Positions 1 through 13,895 of a DNA stretch of 64,000 nt are shown here, one piece after another (position 1 is the stretch's first letter; each line of letters starts with the position of its first letter). A program made the translations under genes and the position numbers. The DNA is taken from the NCBI GenBank assembly GCA_025201375.1, contig JAIWZP010000097.1, forward strand, positions 1-64,000. The letters run 5' to 3'. The DNA comes from Gongronella butleri. Its lineage: Eukaryota > Mucoromycota > Mucoromycetes > Mucorales > Cunninghamellaceae. The notes beneath the pieces are model-generated. The model searched no databases and was not told the origin of the DNA. It saw only the letters and a list, made by a program, of their open reading frames with translations.

Positions 1-90
1 GACTCGGGTGATGCGCTTAGCGGCGCTGTAGACGATGACGGGGAGCACGAGCGTCTGAATTTGCTCATTTGTCCACGGGTCACAAAGAAG
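1..90 (+). other. Possible partial exon at the window edge
   Basis: The first 90 bases are open on the + strand and end in AAGAAG followed by GTAAAA, a plausible splice donor, and then a long A run. The + reading gives a short acidic then basic stretch ending in VTKK. The opposite strand is also open here (a hydrophobic stretch reading off the edge), but no splice acceptor precedes it, so the + strand is slightly preferred. An acceptor-like TTTTAG lies at about 155-160. No family is recognised. Confidence 0.3.
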
Positions 91-385
91 GTAAAAAAAA
101 AAAAAAAGATGAAAAAGACATGAAAAAAAACCAATGGCCGTCTGGTTCATTCATTTTAGCACGCGTGCACGGCGCCGATCCAATTGATTGCCCCATGGTC
201 TTGGAACAGGGATGCTACAGTATCAACAATCATACAATGAGCCCATTCCGGATTGTGCAATTGCCAATAAAACGCCAGCACACTCATTAATGGCTGTTTT
301 GCACGCCATGCATGTTGACGGACCAGGGAAAGAAGTTTTTATTTGTTCCATGGGAAGGCTGTTTTAGAAGGAGAGAGAGAAAAAG

Positions 386-892
386 CTAATCATAGGTGTA
401 CATGGAACGCGCTGCTTGAAGGTAGAATTGCTTGTTCTCCGGTGCCATTGTGTACCAATGCACGTGCAGTGCCTGATTGATGTTTTTGGGCTGGAATTGA
501 TAGTTGTGGTGGCACCAGTCGTAGAGGCAGAGGGCATAATTTTCCTTATGGTATAGAAGAAACGCGTCGCGCTCGAGGCACGTTTCCATGGGCGGGCCAT
601 ATTGAAGCGCTTGGCCCGCGGCAATGGTGAAAGGAATGCGGAAGCCCGGCATGATAGACGCAACTGGCCGCGTGGGTAAAGCGGACACCATGGGCAACGG
701 AGGGCCCCTGCTCGATGCTGCTGCGGTCGCGTAATAAGATGCATTGGGCGAGTTGTGCACGATCAGGGGTTGCACGCGCGGCAGCATCACCGGCGGCGCA
801 AGCGATGCACGGGACGAGCCCTCGAGTTTGGACGGTGCCGAATACACACTCAATGATGGCCGCGACGATTTGCGACGACGCGCTTTGCTCAT
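386..892 (-). CDS. HMG-box protein, possibly sex-locus type
   Basis: Intronless 168-residue reading frame starting at the first ATG after a pyrimidine-rich leader. The N-terminal half is Ser/Pro/Ala-rich with a basic KARRRK start. The C-terminal third resembles an HMG box: RDAFLLYHKEN at the first helix, then NINQALHVHWYTM and PENKQFYLQAA, matching the usual spacing of the start, middle and last helix of MATA_HMG-type boxes. HMG boxes of this family bind and bend DNA; in many fungi small single-HMG proteins specify mating type. The protein ends right after the box. The flanking genes that define the mucoralean sex locus (a triose-phosphate-type transporter and a helicase) are not visible because the window begins here, so a mating role is only a suggestion. 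The divergence of the box leaves a generic HMG protein as the alternative. Confidence 0.6.
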   Translation of the reverse strand: MSKARRRKSSRPSLSVYSAPSKLEGSSRASLAPPVMLPRVQPLIVHNSPNASYYATAAASSRGPPLPMVSALPTRPVASIMPGFRIPFTIAAGQALQYGPPMETCLERDAFLLYHKENYALCLYDWCHHNYQFQPKNINQALHVHWYTMAPENKQFYLQAARSMYTYD

Positions 893-2094
893 CGTCAAGA
901 TTCCGAGAGAAAAAAAAAGGAACAGGCAAAAAGAAGAAAAACAGCAGAGCAAAAGCACTCGATGTACTCTTTTTGCCCGAATTGCGCAGGGTTTTGGCCC
1001 CCGACGAGGCAAAACGCGACCTCCCCCCTCTTTTTTCTTTTTTTTTTACGCGCACGCGCATAACAAAGGGTGGTCGTACATGCAGACACAGACACCTGCT
1101 TAGAATTGCCAAGGCTTATCTGAGGTTGACCTCCGGTAAAGGTGTCTCATTTTCTGTCAAACATGTTACTTTACGTAAAAGTCGCGATTCATGTCAATGT
1201 TGGAGATTCGCCTTTAACGAATGTCAAGAAAAGAGCGCAAACGTTGACATTCAGCCAATGTTGACAAATTCGCGTCTTTTTTTTTTGGACAATTTAGCGA
1301 ACACTACAGGGGTAAAAACTTTAATGGAAAAGCAGGAAAAGCATTTGTTTTGGGCTTTCGCGTTGAGAAAAAGTAAACTATTTTAATCCACATGGCCGTT
1401 TTGAGGCAGACCAAAAGCCCCAATTCTTATGGCCCTCAATTACAAAATCTGCAGAATTGAGCCGCGGTTTCAAGAGAATTGCTTTCATCAGGCTAGGATG
1501 CACATTCTAAAATCAAAACAGCTTTATCTCAAGAAAAATTGATTAATTTACGTTTTCTCTCGAAAAACATCGGTCCGAGCTTGAATTTCAGATTTTTTTT
1601 ATAAGATGTGGATCTATCACTTGCCGCTCACGACATAAATTCACAAGATGAAAAAGCAAAAATGGCGCCAAACATACCATGCCATTTTTGGGCACTTTTG
1701 CGCTTACCGGTATATGTCTTTGGCAATATCTACTCTGGCGCTGTACAAACCCACTGTGATACACAACCTGCTTCACGAATTCGTCGCTCTTTGGCGGTAA
1801 AGTTTTCAACTATCACGGTAGCCGGGGATCAAATATGATATTGAAATTAATGCACTGTTTGCTTCATGACGCTTCGATGAATCTACTTTTTTTCAAATGT
1901 GGCGAAGGCATCGCTGCAAGCATGAAGCCAGTCGTCTTGACTCTGTTTGAAAAAAGTCATCAATATGATCATCAATCCAAAGCACCCGAGAAAATACACA
2001 AAGATAATTTTCATCGCTTTTTTTTGGTTGTTGGATTTTTCGCATAACAAAAATGTATAATCCGTGCACTTTTAATCACAGTAGACATTCTTGA
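893..2094. other. Intergenic DNA, mostly degenerate repeat
   Basis: The first part is the HMG gene leader (runs of T and CT on the minus strand). Beyond about 1100 the sequence is AT-rich and has no supportable reading frame. Words shared with the dispersed repeats elsewhere (for example TTGGCGGTAAAG near 1790 and TTTTTTTTCAAATGTGG near 1890) suggest strongly diverged repeat. No RNA gene was recognised. Confidence 0.5.
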
Positions 2095-2345
2095 GTTGAC
2101 TACTACAGCATCCACTGGTCTGAATTTGGTCTCTTGGCGCCATATGGTCAGGCTCATTGGGAGAAGCGCATAAAATCTGTATTACTGTATCATATTTGGT
2201 CAAAAAATGGCTAAGTCAGCTCAAGACATACGGCAAATTCTATTTTGCCCAAATGAATAAGCGGGCAAACGCGGTAAAAAAAGCGCTCGTGGTTTTGGGA
2301 TCTCGCATCAAGTTCTCGGCGAGTTACTGCAGCCTTCTTGAGGAG
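2095..2345 (+). repeat. Repeat family R2, partial copy
   Basis: This stretch matches the tandem units at about 5310-5720: both share a CCACTGGTCT / ACTGGTCTAAATTTGG region, ATGGTCAGGCTCAT, and AACGCGGTAAAA followed by GCATCAAGTT and GCGAGTTA. Similarity fades after about 2345, where a more GC-rich block begins. It is noncoding. Confidence 0.55.
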
Positions 2346-3100
2346 GGCTGGAGGGGTCGTCGTTTTGACCCTGATTTGGCGGCCCTGCCACTTCGTTTGC
2401 CAATTGTTGTTGTGTGCGTGGCTCCCTTCTTGCTTGTTTCGTCCTTGAATTTCGCTTGAAGAACGATCTTCTTGGCCTCTTCCCGACCAGTTCTTCATTT
2501 TTTCCTTGTCTTTAAAATCTTGGTTGAACCGGCGAAGAATCAACTGCTGAGAATGCCCGACGGCAACAGCCAGATGCGTCTTCCTGGCCATGTCAATTTG
2601 TATGTTCTCCACCACCACCACCATAAACGGCGTTCTCAAATTTCAACAGGTGCCATTCGTCGTAAAGAATTGATGGGTGAGCTTCAGTCCCAGGCTTCTT
2701 CTTCTCGGGATCTGACTCCAACTGAAGGAGGAGCAGAAGAATCTGCTTCGCCCTCTTAAAGCATCCAAGTCCTTTGCGGCAATGGAATTCGCTTTCTCCG
2801 TTGCATTTCCAATCATTGTTGCCTCTTGAGGGCCAACAGGGGGAGACTCCCTCCATGGCCACAATCGCCGCACGATAAGTCAAGACCATTTGCCAAAGTC
2901 TAGAAAATGCAAAACATCCTTTCGTCGGTCGGTAGTGGAACCTACTCGACTTGCTCTGCGTGCAGCAATACCGGTAATTGCACAGTGGTCCAGCAGCTGG
3001 CGTCGAGACCACGCAAGCAAGGTCAGAATCGGTGCTACGCGGCGCCGCCGTGTTGCCGTCGTACTCCTCGAACGCGCCATTACCATCGCTTCGCCTTCAG
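2346..3100 (-). pseudogene. GC-richer block with broken coding-like frames
   Basis: This block sits between AT-rich repeats but has a base composition closer to the genes. On the minus strand three reading frames take turns at being open over about 700 bases: one contains EATMIGNATEKANSIAAKDL, the next QLESDPEKKKPGTEA and ILYDEWHLLKFENA, and a third MARKTHLAVAVGHSQQ and NWSGRGQEDRSS. No splice sites join them convincingly. The pattern fits a decayed gene or transposon remnant with frameshifts. No family is recognised and no function is proposed. Confidence 0.3.
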
Positions 3101-4014
3101 CAGTATGTACGTACAGTATCATAAAAACGGCGGGTTGGACTTTAATTCGAGTGCATACTGTATGACACTCCAAAAATCACAAATTTGGCCTATTTTTTAT
3201 TCATCTCGTCATCTGCTTGGTTGAGCCCACTCAAAAATCACTGCATCACAATCAACGCAAAATTTGCAACAAAAAAGCTTAAACCCCCAACGTGCTACGA
3301 CCACTTTTGAAAAATTCAGGGGTCACACATTTAAATCCCAAAAACATGCAATTTGGATCTCCGAGTGATCAATGCATCTCAAACAGGTAACTCCGACAAT
3401 TTGCTATTGGCTGACAAAATGGCAGGTCGCCCTAACTTGAGAAAAATGCCCAAAGAGTGACGCATGAAATCCGATCGACTAAGAAAACTGCCTACTTTGG
3501 TGCGAGTTTTTTGCAAAAATTTAAGGTTTGACACTTCCAAATTAAGGTTGTGGATTGCATGGAATTTTTCTTTTTTTTCTTTTTTTATTTTTTTCTTTGC
3601 ACATTTCGTACGCTGAGTGGTGGGCTGCAGCCTACAGAAATACTGTAGTACTGTACTGTACAGTACAGTAATCGATGCATAAAGTCAAAACCCAAGCCAG
3701 CGCGCTGCAACTTATTCTGTTAGATACTTTGCCCCCTGTTTGTTATCAAAACTGCAATAAAAATCAAGGGTCAACTAGACCGTTGTCGAGAAATTCGCGA
3801 TCAAAGAATTTGACGAAAAAGTGAATTTTCTCTGCGCCATCCATCTGTGGAGCTAGTCTCATTACTGTATTTGATAGCGATTCAATAGCTACATTCGACG
3901 TGTTAAAAGCACTGTATGTAGGTTGTTGTCCCAGTTATCGAGAAAAGCGAGGTTGAAAATTAATCCAAAGTTTGATCGACTTTTGCAAGGGTGCAAATTT
4001 CGTCTATCGGCTTG

Positions 4015-4019
4015 CAAAC
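4015..4019 (+). repeat. Left target-site duplication of the solo LTR
   Basis: CAAAC directly before the LTR; an identical copy follows the LTR at 4476-4480. Repeat copy B has only one occurrence at the equivalent place (GAGCAAACAATC). Confidence 0.85.
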
Positions 4020-4475
4020 TGTTATGCCCGCAAAGTCAAGATTCACGCCATGCATTTTTTTCTGGATTACCTTTTTTTTACGCGCTCCTGTGCCATCCCT
4101 CCTCAAGGCTGTCCCCTTCGCGCGACCGCTCTTAGCCCCTAATCCCTGATGGCCAATACCAATGCATGATGACCCAACCTCCTAACATGCAATAATTGAC
4201 CCTTAACGTGGCGTTAAATCCCCCTTTTTACTGATGGATCCTTCAGATCCATCATCTTGACTCATCTGTAGATACGACCCCCTATTTTCCCTTGATCCTT
4301 AGAGTATAAAAGGACATCCGCACAGCGCATGCATGTCCTTCCTTTTTCCCTTATCTCCACAATCACCACATACATTTTTTATTGCTACAGTATAATAAAC
4401 CTGCCACATTGCTTTTACAAATCAATGCTGTCCCTCCCGTGCCTGTGGCACCGGTGCCCTTCTGCGGGCACAACA
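4020..4475 (+). mobile_element. Solo LTR of a retrotransposon
   Basis: A 456-bp insertion in repeat copy A begins TGTTATGCCCGCA and ends TGCGGGCACAACA, giving 13-nt terminal inverted repeats with one mismatch and the canonical TG...CA ends. It is flanked on both sides by CAAAC (4015-4019 and 4476-4480), a perfect 5-bp target duplication of the kind made by retrotransposon integrases. Internally it has a TATA box (TATAAAA, 4315-4321) and an AATAAA signal (4394-4399) about 75 bases later, as expected for a U3-R-U5 layout. No internal retrotransposon genes remain, so it is a solo LTR left by recombination. Assignment to Ty1/copia or Ty3/gypsy is not possible from the LTR alone. Confidence 0.88.
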
Positions 4476-5310
4476 CAAACAATCTGGAAATGATATCCAA
4501 TTGAGCCTCTTTCGAACTGTGTTATTTTCATTGCGATCCACAAGATACAGTATTTCGAGACCCTGTGCCAAGTTTGTGAGAAAAACGGCATTTCTAATTC
4601 ATCTGCACAAGGACCAAGCTGACCTCTAATTTTTACGAGTTTGTAGGAAACGGAAGCCCAAATACAACCTACCGTAATGACTATCATAGGTTCGGAGAGG
4701 CGAAAAAACTCTAGGTCGTGGATTATAAGACTAGGTAGTAGATTTGTGAAAATCATGGAAAAATTGCCAATTTTTTTAAAATTGTCGACAACAGTCTGAT
4801 CATCCACTGGTTTAACGTTTCTTTACCGGTATACTGTAAATTGACGTGCCAAAATTACCTAGTGGCTAAATTCGGAACCGATCCAACATGGTTTGTGGCA
4901 ATCAATATGATATTGTTGCATTTGTGAAAATTCCTGAAATCAGTGCATATCTCGACAACGGTCAGAGTGACCACTGGTTTTTATTTTGTTACTGAAAAGA
5001 GGGGGCGTTAAAAATGCACGATGCTAAGTTTTTTTTGGCAGTGATCAAAGCATGATTTTACCGCGAAATGATTTTTTGAAAAATGCGCTACTACAGCCAA
5101 TTTTTCAGCAATGTCCAGTTGCTCGCGGAACCAGCTCTTTGGCGCCGGGATTTTAATTTTTCTGAAAAGAGAGAAGCCGAATCCTACTGTATAGTTGGGA
5201 AAGTTTCATGGCGCTGTGACGAGTCTTTGGCGGTGAAATGTTTTTTTTTCGAATTTCGGAAAAAAGTAAGTTGTTGTTGGTCAGGTCAAAATACTGTAGT
5301 TTGAGTCAAG

Positions 5311-6560
5311 TACCTACTACCCGTATATCCACTACTGTACTGGTCTAAATTTGGCGCCAGATGGTCAGGCTCATCAGGAGACACGCGCAAAATATTATTT
5401 ACTGTAGCGCTGGTGGGTTTCACTAGTAAAAACGCATCTCGCGATTTCTCGAGATTGAGTGATCCGGTTCACGAACAAAATTTACACCATTGAACAAATG
5501 GGTTTACCATCAACTGGTCCAAATTTGAGGCTAAATGAGCGAGTTTCTGAGGAAGCCCCAGGCAGTTTTTTTCATAGGCGTAAAGGGGTAGGATCAGTAC
5601 CATTTGATCTCGTACCGCGGTAACGGCTGAACGCCCCGACACGTGAGTCGCATGAAATGAATCATAGGGAAAACGCGGTAAAAGCGCTTGTGGTTTGGGG
5701 ATATCGCATCAAGTTTTGGGCGAGTTAGCCTTCAGGGATCGATTTGAGCACCCTGATTTGACCCTAATTTTATGAAAAATGCATTTGCAAAGGACTGGGT
5801 GATCCAATTTCTGAAAAAACTTGGAATCATCAAAGTTTTGAGCCGCGAATCCACTGACCTAAATTTGGAGCCGTATGTTCAGATTCATCGGGAGGAACGC
5901 GTAAAATATTGTTTTGCGCTGGGTGTTCAATCACTATGTAGCAAACACGAATCTCGAGATTTCTCGAGACTGGGAGATCCGATTCGCGAAAAAAATTAAC
6001 ACCGTTGGAGAATTAGGTTTATCATCAACTGGTCCTAATTTGAGCCCAGGCGAGTAAGTTTTTGAGAAAGCGCCAGTTTCATAGGCGTAATGGGGTAAAA
6101 TCACCATCATTTGGTCTCGTACGGCGTCAAAAGCTGATCGTCCCGACGCGGGAATCGCCTCAAATGAATTAGAGGGCAAACGCGCTACCATAAAAGTGCT
6201 TGTAGTTTGGAGACATCGCGTCAAGTTGTCGGAGAGTTAGCCTTCAGGGGATTGATTTGACCCAGATTTATGCAACATGCATTTTCTCAGGACTAGATGA
6301 TCCGATCTCTGAAAAAACTTGACATCGTCGGATTTTCGGGTTCAGCATTCTCTACCTTAAATATAGGACCTGATAAACAAGATCTAGAGAATGCACCCAG
6401 CAAAAGGAAGGCAAGGTTTTGTCCATTTTGGCAGCGTGCGCGATTAGGGCACAACATACCGGTATCATATCGACGCGCGAGTCATCTCAAATGAGCCAGC
6501 GGTCAAAAGCGGTAAAAGCGCTTATGTTTTGGAGAGTTCGCATTGAGATATCGGTTGGTT
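5311..6560 (+). repeat. Repeat family R2, tandem units of about 515 bp
   Basis: Two near-complete units and a partial third follow each other. The phrase ATCAACTGGTCC ends at 5520 and recurs ending at 6035, a spacing of 515 bp. The words CATAGGCGTAA, GATCTCGTAC/GGTCTCGTAC, GAGTTAGCCTTCAGGG and CTGAAAAAACTTG each recur at the same spacing. The third unit fades after about 6560. A partial copy is also present at 2095-2345. No conserved reading frame was found. Confidence 0.7.
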
Positions 6561-6730
6561 TGGTGCTTAAAATGTATAATACGTACAGTAATACTGCATC
6601 GCACTGCAATTGGCGTTTGGTGCTCGTCTGGGAGCTGCAACTTGGCCCTGGTCAATGCTGATTTTATGCGGAGTGCGATTTTCATTTTTTTTTTTTTTTG
6701 GCCAGAAGATTTTTATACGCGTTCTCGTCC

Positions 6731-6762
<32 letters not shown>

Positions 6763-6907
6763 GCATTAGACACCTTTATTTTAAATGTGTATAGTCGCCA
6801 GTGACGCACGTTAAGGAAATACTAGGTGAAAAAGATGGAGGGCGGGGGGAATTCAATCATTATGTACAACAAGGATGCGGGTGAGGGAAAAAGGAGGAGG
6901 AGCAAGA
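6561..6907. other. Downstream flank of the CDC7-like gene
   Basis: This short stretch between the repeat block and the kinase stop codon contains two long T runs (near 6688 and 6736-6762) and no supportable gene. It presumably holds the 3' untranslated region of the minus-strand kinase. Confidence 0.5.
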
Positions 6908-10913
<4,006 letters not shown>

Positions 10914-11689
10914 CGACGAATTCCGGAAAGAAAGCAAAAAAAAAAAAAGAGAGAGAAAAGGCGAAAAAAAAGAAAAAGAAGAACAAAGAAATAAAATAGC
11001 AGGTAGGAAAAAAAAAACGAGAAACTCGTGCCCTTTTAATCCCGCTCCTTTTTTTCTCTGATTGGCCACTGAGACCGTGTACGACCGTCTTGTCTTGAAG
11101 CCCTGCATGGCCCTTTTTATTCTTTTCATTGTGCTCCAATGTAACCAATGGCTTGTCAATCGGGTCCATTTCATTGTGCGGGATCAATATTTTCTTTTGC
11201 ACTGATCGTCGTCTCTCCATTGGCCCGGCGCATCCGCGTGAAGGAGAGGAAAAATGCGAAAAATAAGCGAAAATCAGCCATTCATTATCTCTGGGTCAGA
11301 CAATGTCGCTGGGCGCAGCTTAATTACTCTGTCCTTTTTGATTTGCGCGCATCTTGAACGAACCAAGTGAGCGAGAGAGAAACAAAGGGCCAATTGGGCC
11401 ATTTTAATACGATTTGACTCCAAATCACTTTGAACTGCCCTTGCTCATGCCTATATTTGCTTTTTTTGTGGTGAAAACGTCTCAATTGAATTCTATCCAC
11501 GCGTGAATGGCGTAAGAAATTGGAAAGAAAATGCTGGTGACGCGCTCCGGCTGTCGAGGGCGGGGTTTCAAACAAGCGTGTGTGGCTTGATGCCACCACA
11601 AAAAAAAAAAAAGACAGCATGAATCCCCGCCTTTTTTTTTTTTTTTTTTCCTTTTTCTTCTTCAAACTCACTCTTTAGAGGACGACCCC
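10914..11689. promoter_or_regulatory. Divergent promoter region of CDC7 and TRM11
   Basis: A 776-bp gap separates two genes transcribed away from each other. It contains A/G- and T-rich runs next to each start codon. An ACGCGT hexamer lies at 11499-11504; that is the core of the MCB element bound by MBF in yeasts, but one hexamer in this length is weak evidence. No other gene was seen. Confidence 0.4.
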
Positions 11690-13586
11690 ATGCCTTTCTA
11701 CCTCGTCCAGTTTGCACAGGCAAGTCTTTTTCTTAGCCGAGAAACCCGGCGTGGTGGCGCTCTCTGTGCCGTGTTTTGACGTTTTGTTGTTCTTTCTTTT
11801 TTTTTTCTAGTTCCATGAGGAGTTTCGCCTCCCCGAGCTCGAGTCCCTGGCTGTGCTGGAGAAGGTCAACTATAGTTACAACAAGGAAGACTATTCGCAA
11901 GTTGTACGTGGCATTGGAAGCTAAACAGAGGAGCATGGATGCGCAAAAGAGACTGATTTGTGCACTTTTTTGATGATAGAGTCCCTTTTTCAAGCTGGAG
12001 CTTGAGAACGACGAAGCTGCGCAGCGCCTTTCCCAACGATCGATCCTGATCAAGTAAGACCATCGAGGTCCCATGGATGGAAAAAAAAAAAAAGGCGAAA
12101 AAATGCTGATTTTGTGCTGTTATTTTTAGGCGAATTTATGAATTGTGGGGCGAGGGCGCGACGCACGAGGAAACGCACACGATGGTCAAGAGCCGGCCTG
12201 AGCGGTGGGACGCGTACATGAACGATACGTTTAAATTCTGCGTCAAGGCATTCAACAACACGGTGGCGTCCAAGCGGCAGCTGGAGATCATCAATGCGTA
12301 CAGCTATTTGGGATTCAAGGGCGCGATTGACATGAAGCGGCCGCAGCAGAGCTATTTTGTGATTGAGGACTGGGGAGCGGAGCTGCGCCACCCACAATTG
12401 CAGCGCGTGTACATGGGCCGTCTCGTCGCCTCGGGCAATCGCGATCTCGTCAACACGTACACACTCAAAAAGCGCACGTACCTCGGAACCACGTCCATGG
12501 ACGCCGAATTGTCGCTCGTCATGGCCAACCAAGCACTCGCCACGCCTGGAAAGCTCGTTTACGACCCATTCGTTGGCACAGGCTCGTTCCTCTTCACCTG
12601 CGCTCATTTTGGCTCCTACACTATCGGCTCAGACATTGACGGTCGCCAGATCCGCGGCCACTCGGCCGAAAACAGCATCCATGGCAATGTCAGCCAGTAC
12701 AATCTCCGCGGCCGCGTCGTTGGCGCGCTCGTCTTTGATGTCTGCCACCATCCCTGGCGCTGTACAGAATGGCTCGATGCCATTGTCACTGGTAAAGAAA
12801 GAAAAAAAGGGGAGGGGGCTTTTTTCTCAATTTTTTTCTCACTTTTTTCCTCTTTTGCTCCTCTTTTTCCTCCCTTTTAACAGATCGTATGTTTCTCTTT
12901 CACATCCCCAATTGGCCATTGGCAATTGCCCAGGACTGGCATCTCATCGTTTTCTTTCTTTTTCTCTAGCCCCCTATGGTGTTCGTGCCGGTGCCAAGAC
13001 GCTCGGTCGCCGTGAAGACAAGAAATACTCCAAATTAGCGCATGATGGCCCGCGTGCTCCGTAAGTGCGCCTTTTGAAGCCAATTGGAGGCCCGAATGGA
13101 CGCGCTCATCCCCCTTTGTTTTCTCTTTTTTTTTTGAATTGACAGCAAGGACGAAGGTTACCCGCCCACCAAGCCATACGAGATGTCTGCCGTGGTGTCC
13201 GACTTGCTCAGCTTTGCCGCCAAGCATCTGCGCGTGGGCGGCCGACTCGTGTACTGGCTGCCCACTGTCGTGGACGAATACACACCCGAGGATGTGCCCA
13301 GCCATCCAGGCATGACATTGATTGCCAACAGTGAGCAAAACTTTGGCCAATGGTCGCGCCGCCTCATCACCATGGAAAAGGTCCTGCCACTCGACAAAAT
13401 GGACATGCAAAATGCATCATCACAAGACCCACAGACCGCTGGTCACTATTTGTTTAGAGAAAAGGTAAAAGAGAAAATGAAAAAAAAAAATGAAAAACAG
13501 GCGCGCTCGAAGATCCTCGGCTAAACTATTGCTTTTTTTCTTCTTTTTTTTAGTATTTTTCATTCAAACAAGATCAAAGCGCATGA
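11690..13586 (+). CDS. TRM11: tRNA (guanine-10-N2) methyltransferase catalytic subunit
   Basis: The eight exons are 11690-11719, 11811-11900, 11980-12053, 12130-12791, 12884-12886, 12970-13060, 13146-13464 and 13554-13586, giving 433 residues. With its partner Trm112 the family methylates G10 of tRNAs. The N-terminal part resembles the Trm11 THUMP-like region (FRLPELESL, SPFFKLEL, IYELWGEG). The Rossmann fold has the SAM-binding motif VYDPFVGTGSFL, then SDIDGRQIRG, and the catalytic DPPYG at residues 286-290. The DPPY motif depends on a 3-nt exon (ATC, 12884-12886): joining exon 4 directly to exon 6 stays in frame but gives APYG. The first intron (11720-11810) begins with GC rather than GT (CAG/GCAAGT). 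An AATAAA lies at the end of the coding region. Spacing to the next gene is 309 bp. Confidence 0.93.
12884..12886 (+). other. TRM11: 3-nt microexon (ATC) of TRM11
   Basis: The bases ATC lie between AACAG and GTATGT, so both splice sites are consensus. The exon completes codon 286 (G+AT = Asp) and starts codon 287 (C+CC = Pro), restoring DPPYG exactly as in other Trm11 proteins. The flanking introns, 92 and 83 nt, have the usual size for this genome. Confidence 0.82.
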
Positions 13587-13895
13587 ATAATAAAGCATTT
13601 TTGTATACTTTTTTTGTCGCGATTGGGGTTGCCAATTGACAATGGCGGAGATTCGAAAGACTCAGCGCAAATGCGCCAGGCAAGGCATGGCATTGCGCGG
13701 AACTTCGTGGGTAAATGATCACGCCAGCGGTGACCCCACACTTTTCCACGTCTTTCCCACTGCTTGCTATTTGTCACCTCCCTTTTGTTTCTTTTACTTT
13801 TTCTCTTTTTCTTTTCTTTTTCTCCTTACCTGTCTTTCTCTCTCTCTCTTTTTCACTCTTCCTCTCTTCTTCTTCTTTATTCTTTCACCACTGCC
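13587..13895 (+). promoter_or_regulatory. TRM11 3' end and upstream region of the Fat1-like gene
   Basis: An AATAAA sits immediately after the TRM11 stop codon. The 100 bases before the next start codon are almost pure pyrimidine (CTTTT and CTCTCT runs), a composition seen before several start codons in this window. No TATA box or gene was recognised. Confidence 0.4.

Larger units (their letters stand above)
3190..5310 (+). repeat. Dispersed repeat family R1, copy A
   Basis: This region aligns in the same orientation with 44575-46460 and 61895-64000. Shared landmarks include TTTGCAACAAAAAAG (3263), the following CGCTACGACC / TTCAGGGGTCACACATTT block, GAGTGATCAATGCATC, and GCAAAAATTTAAGGTTTGAC. 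It is the most diverged of the three copies and is interrupted by the solo LTR at 4020-4475. Similarity resumes after the LTR with AATCTGGAAATGATATCC, matching AATCAAGAAATGACACCC in copy B. No long reading frame is conserved between copies, so it behaves as noncoding repeat DNA or a long-dead element. Confidence 0.75.

Noticed and set aside
10914..11174. An earlier start for the Cdc7 frame
   Set aside because: The extra residues are Phe/Ser runs from the pyrimidine leader; the ATG at 10913 begins the normal-composition sequence.
12143..12880. A single-exon methyltransferase ending inside the intron
   Set aside because: It lacks the DPPY catalytic motif and the conserved C-terminus, both supplied by downstream exons.
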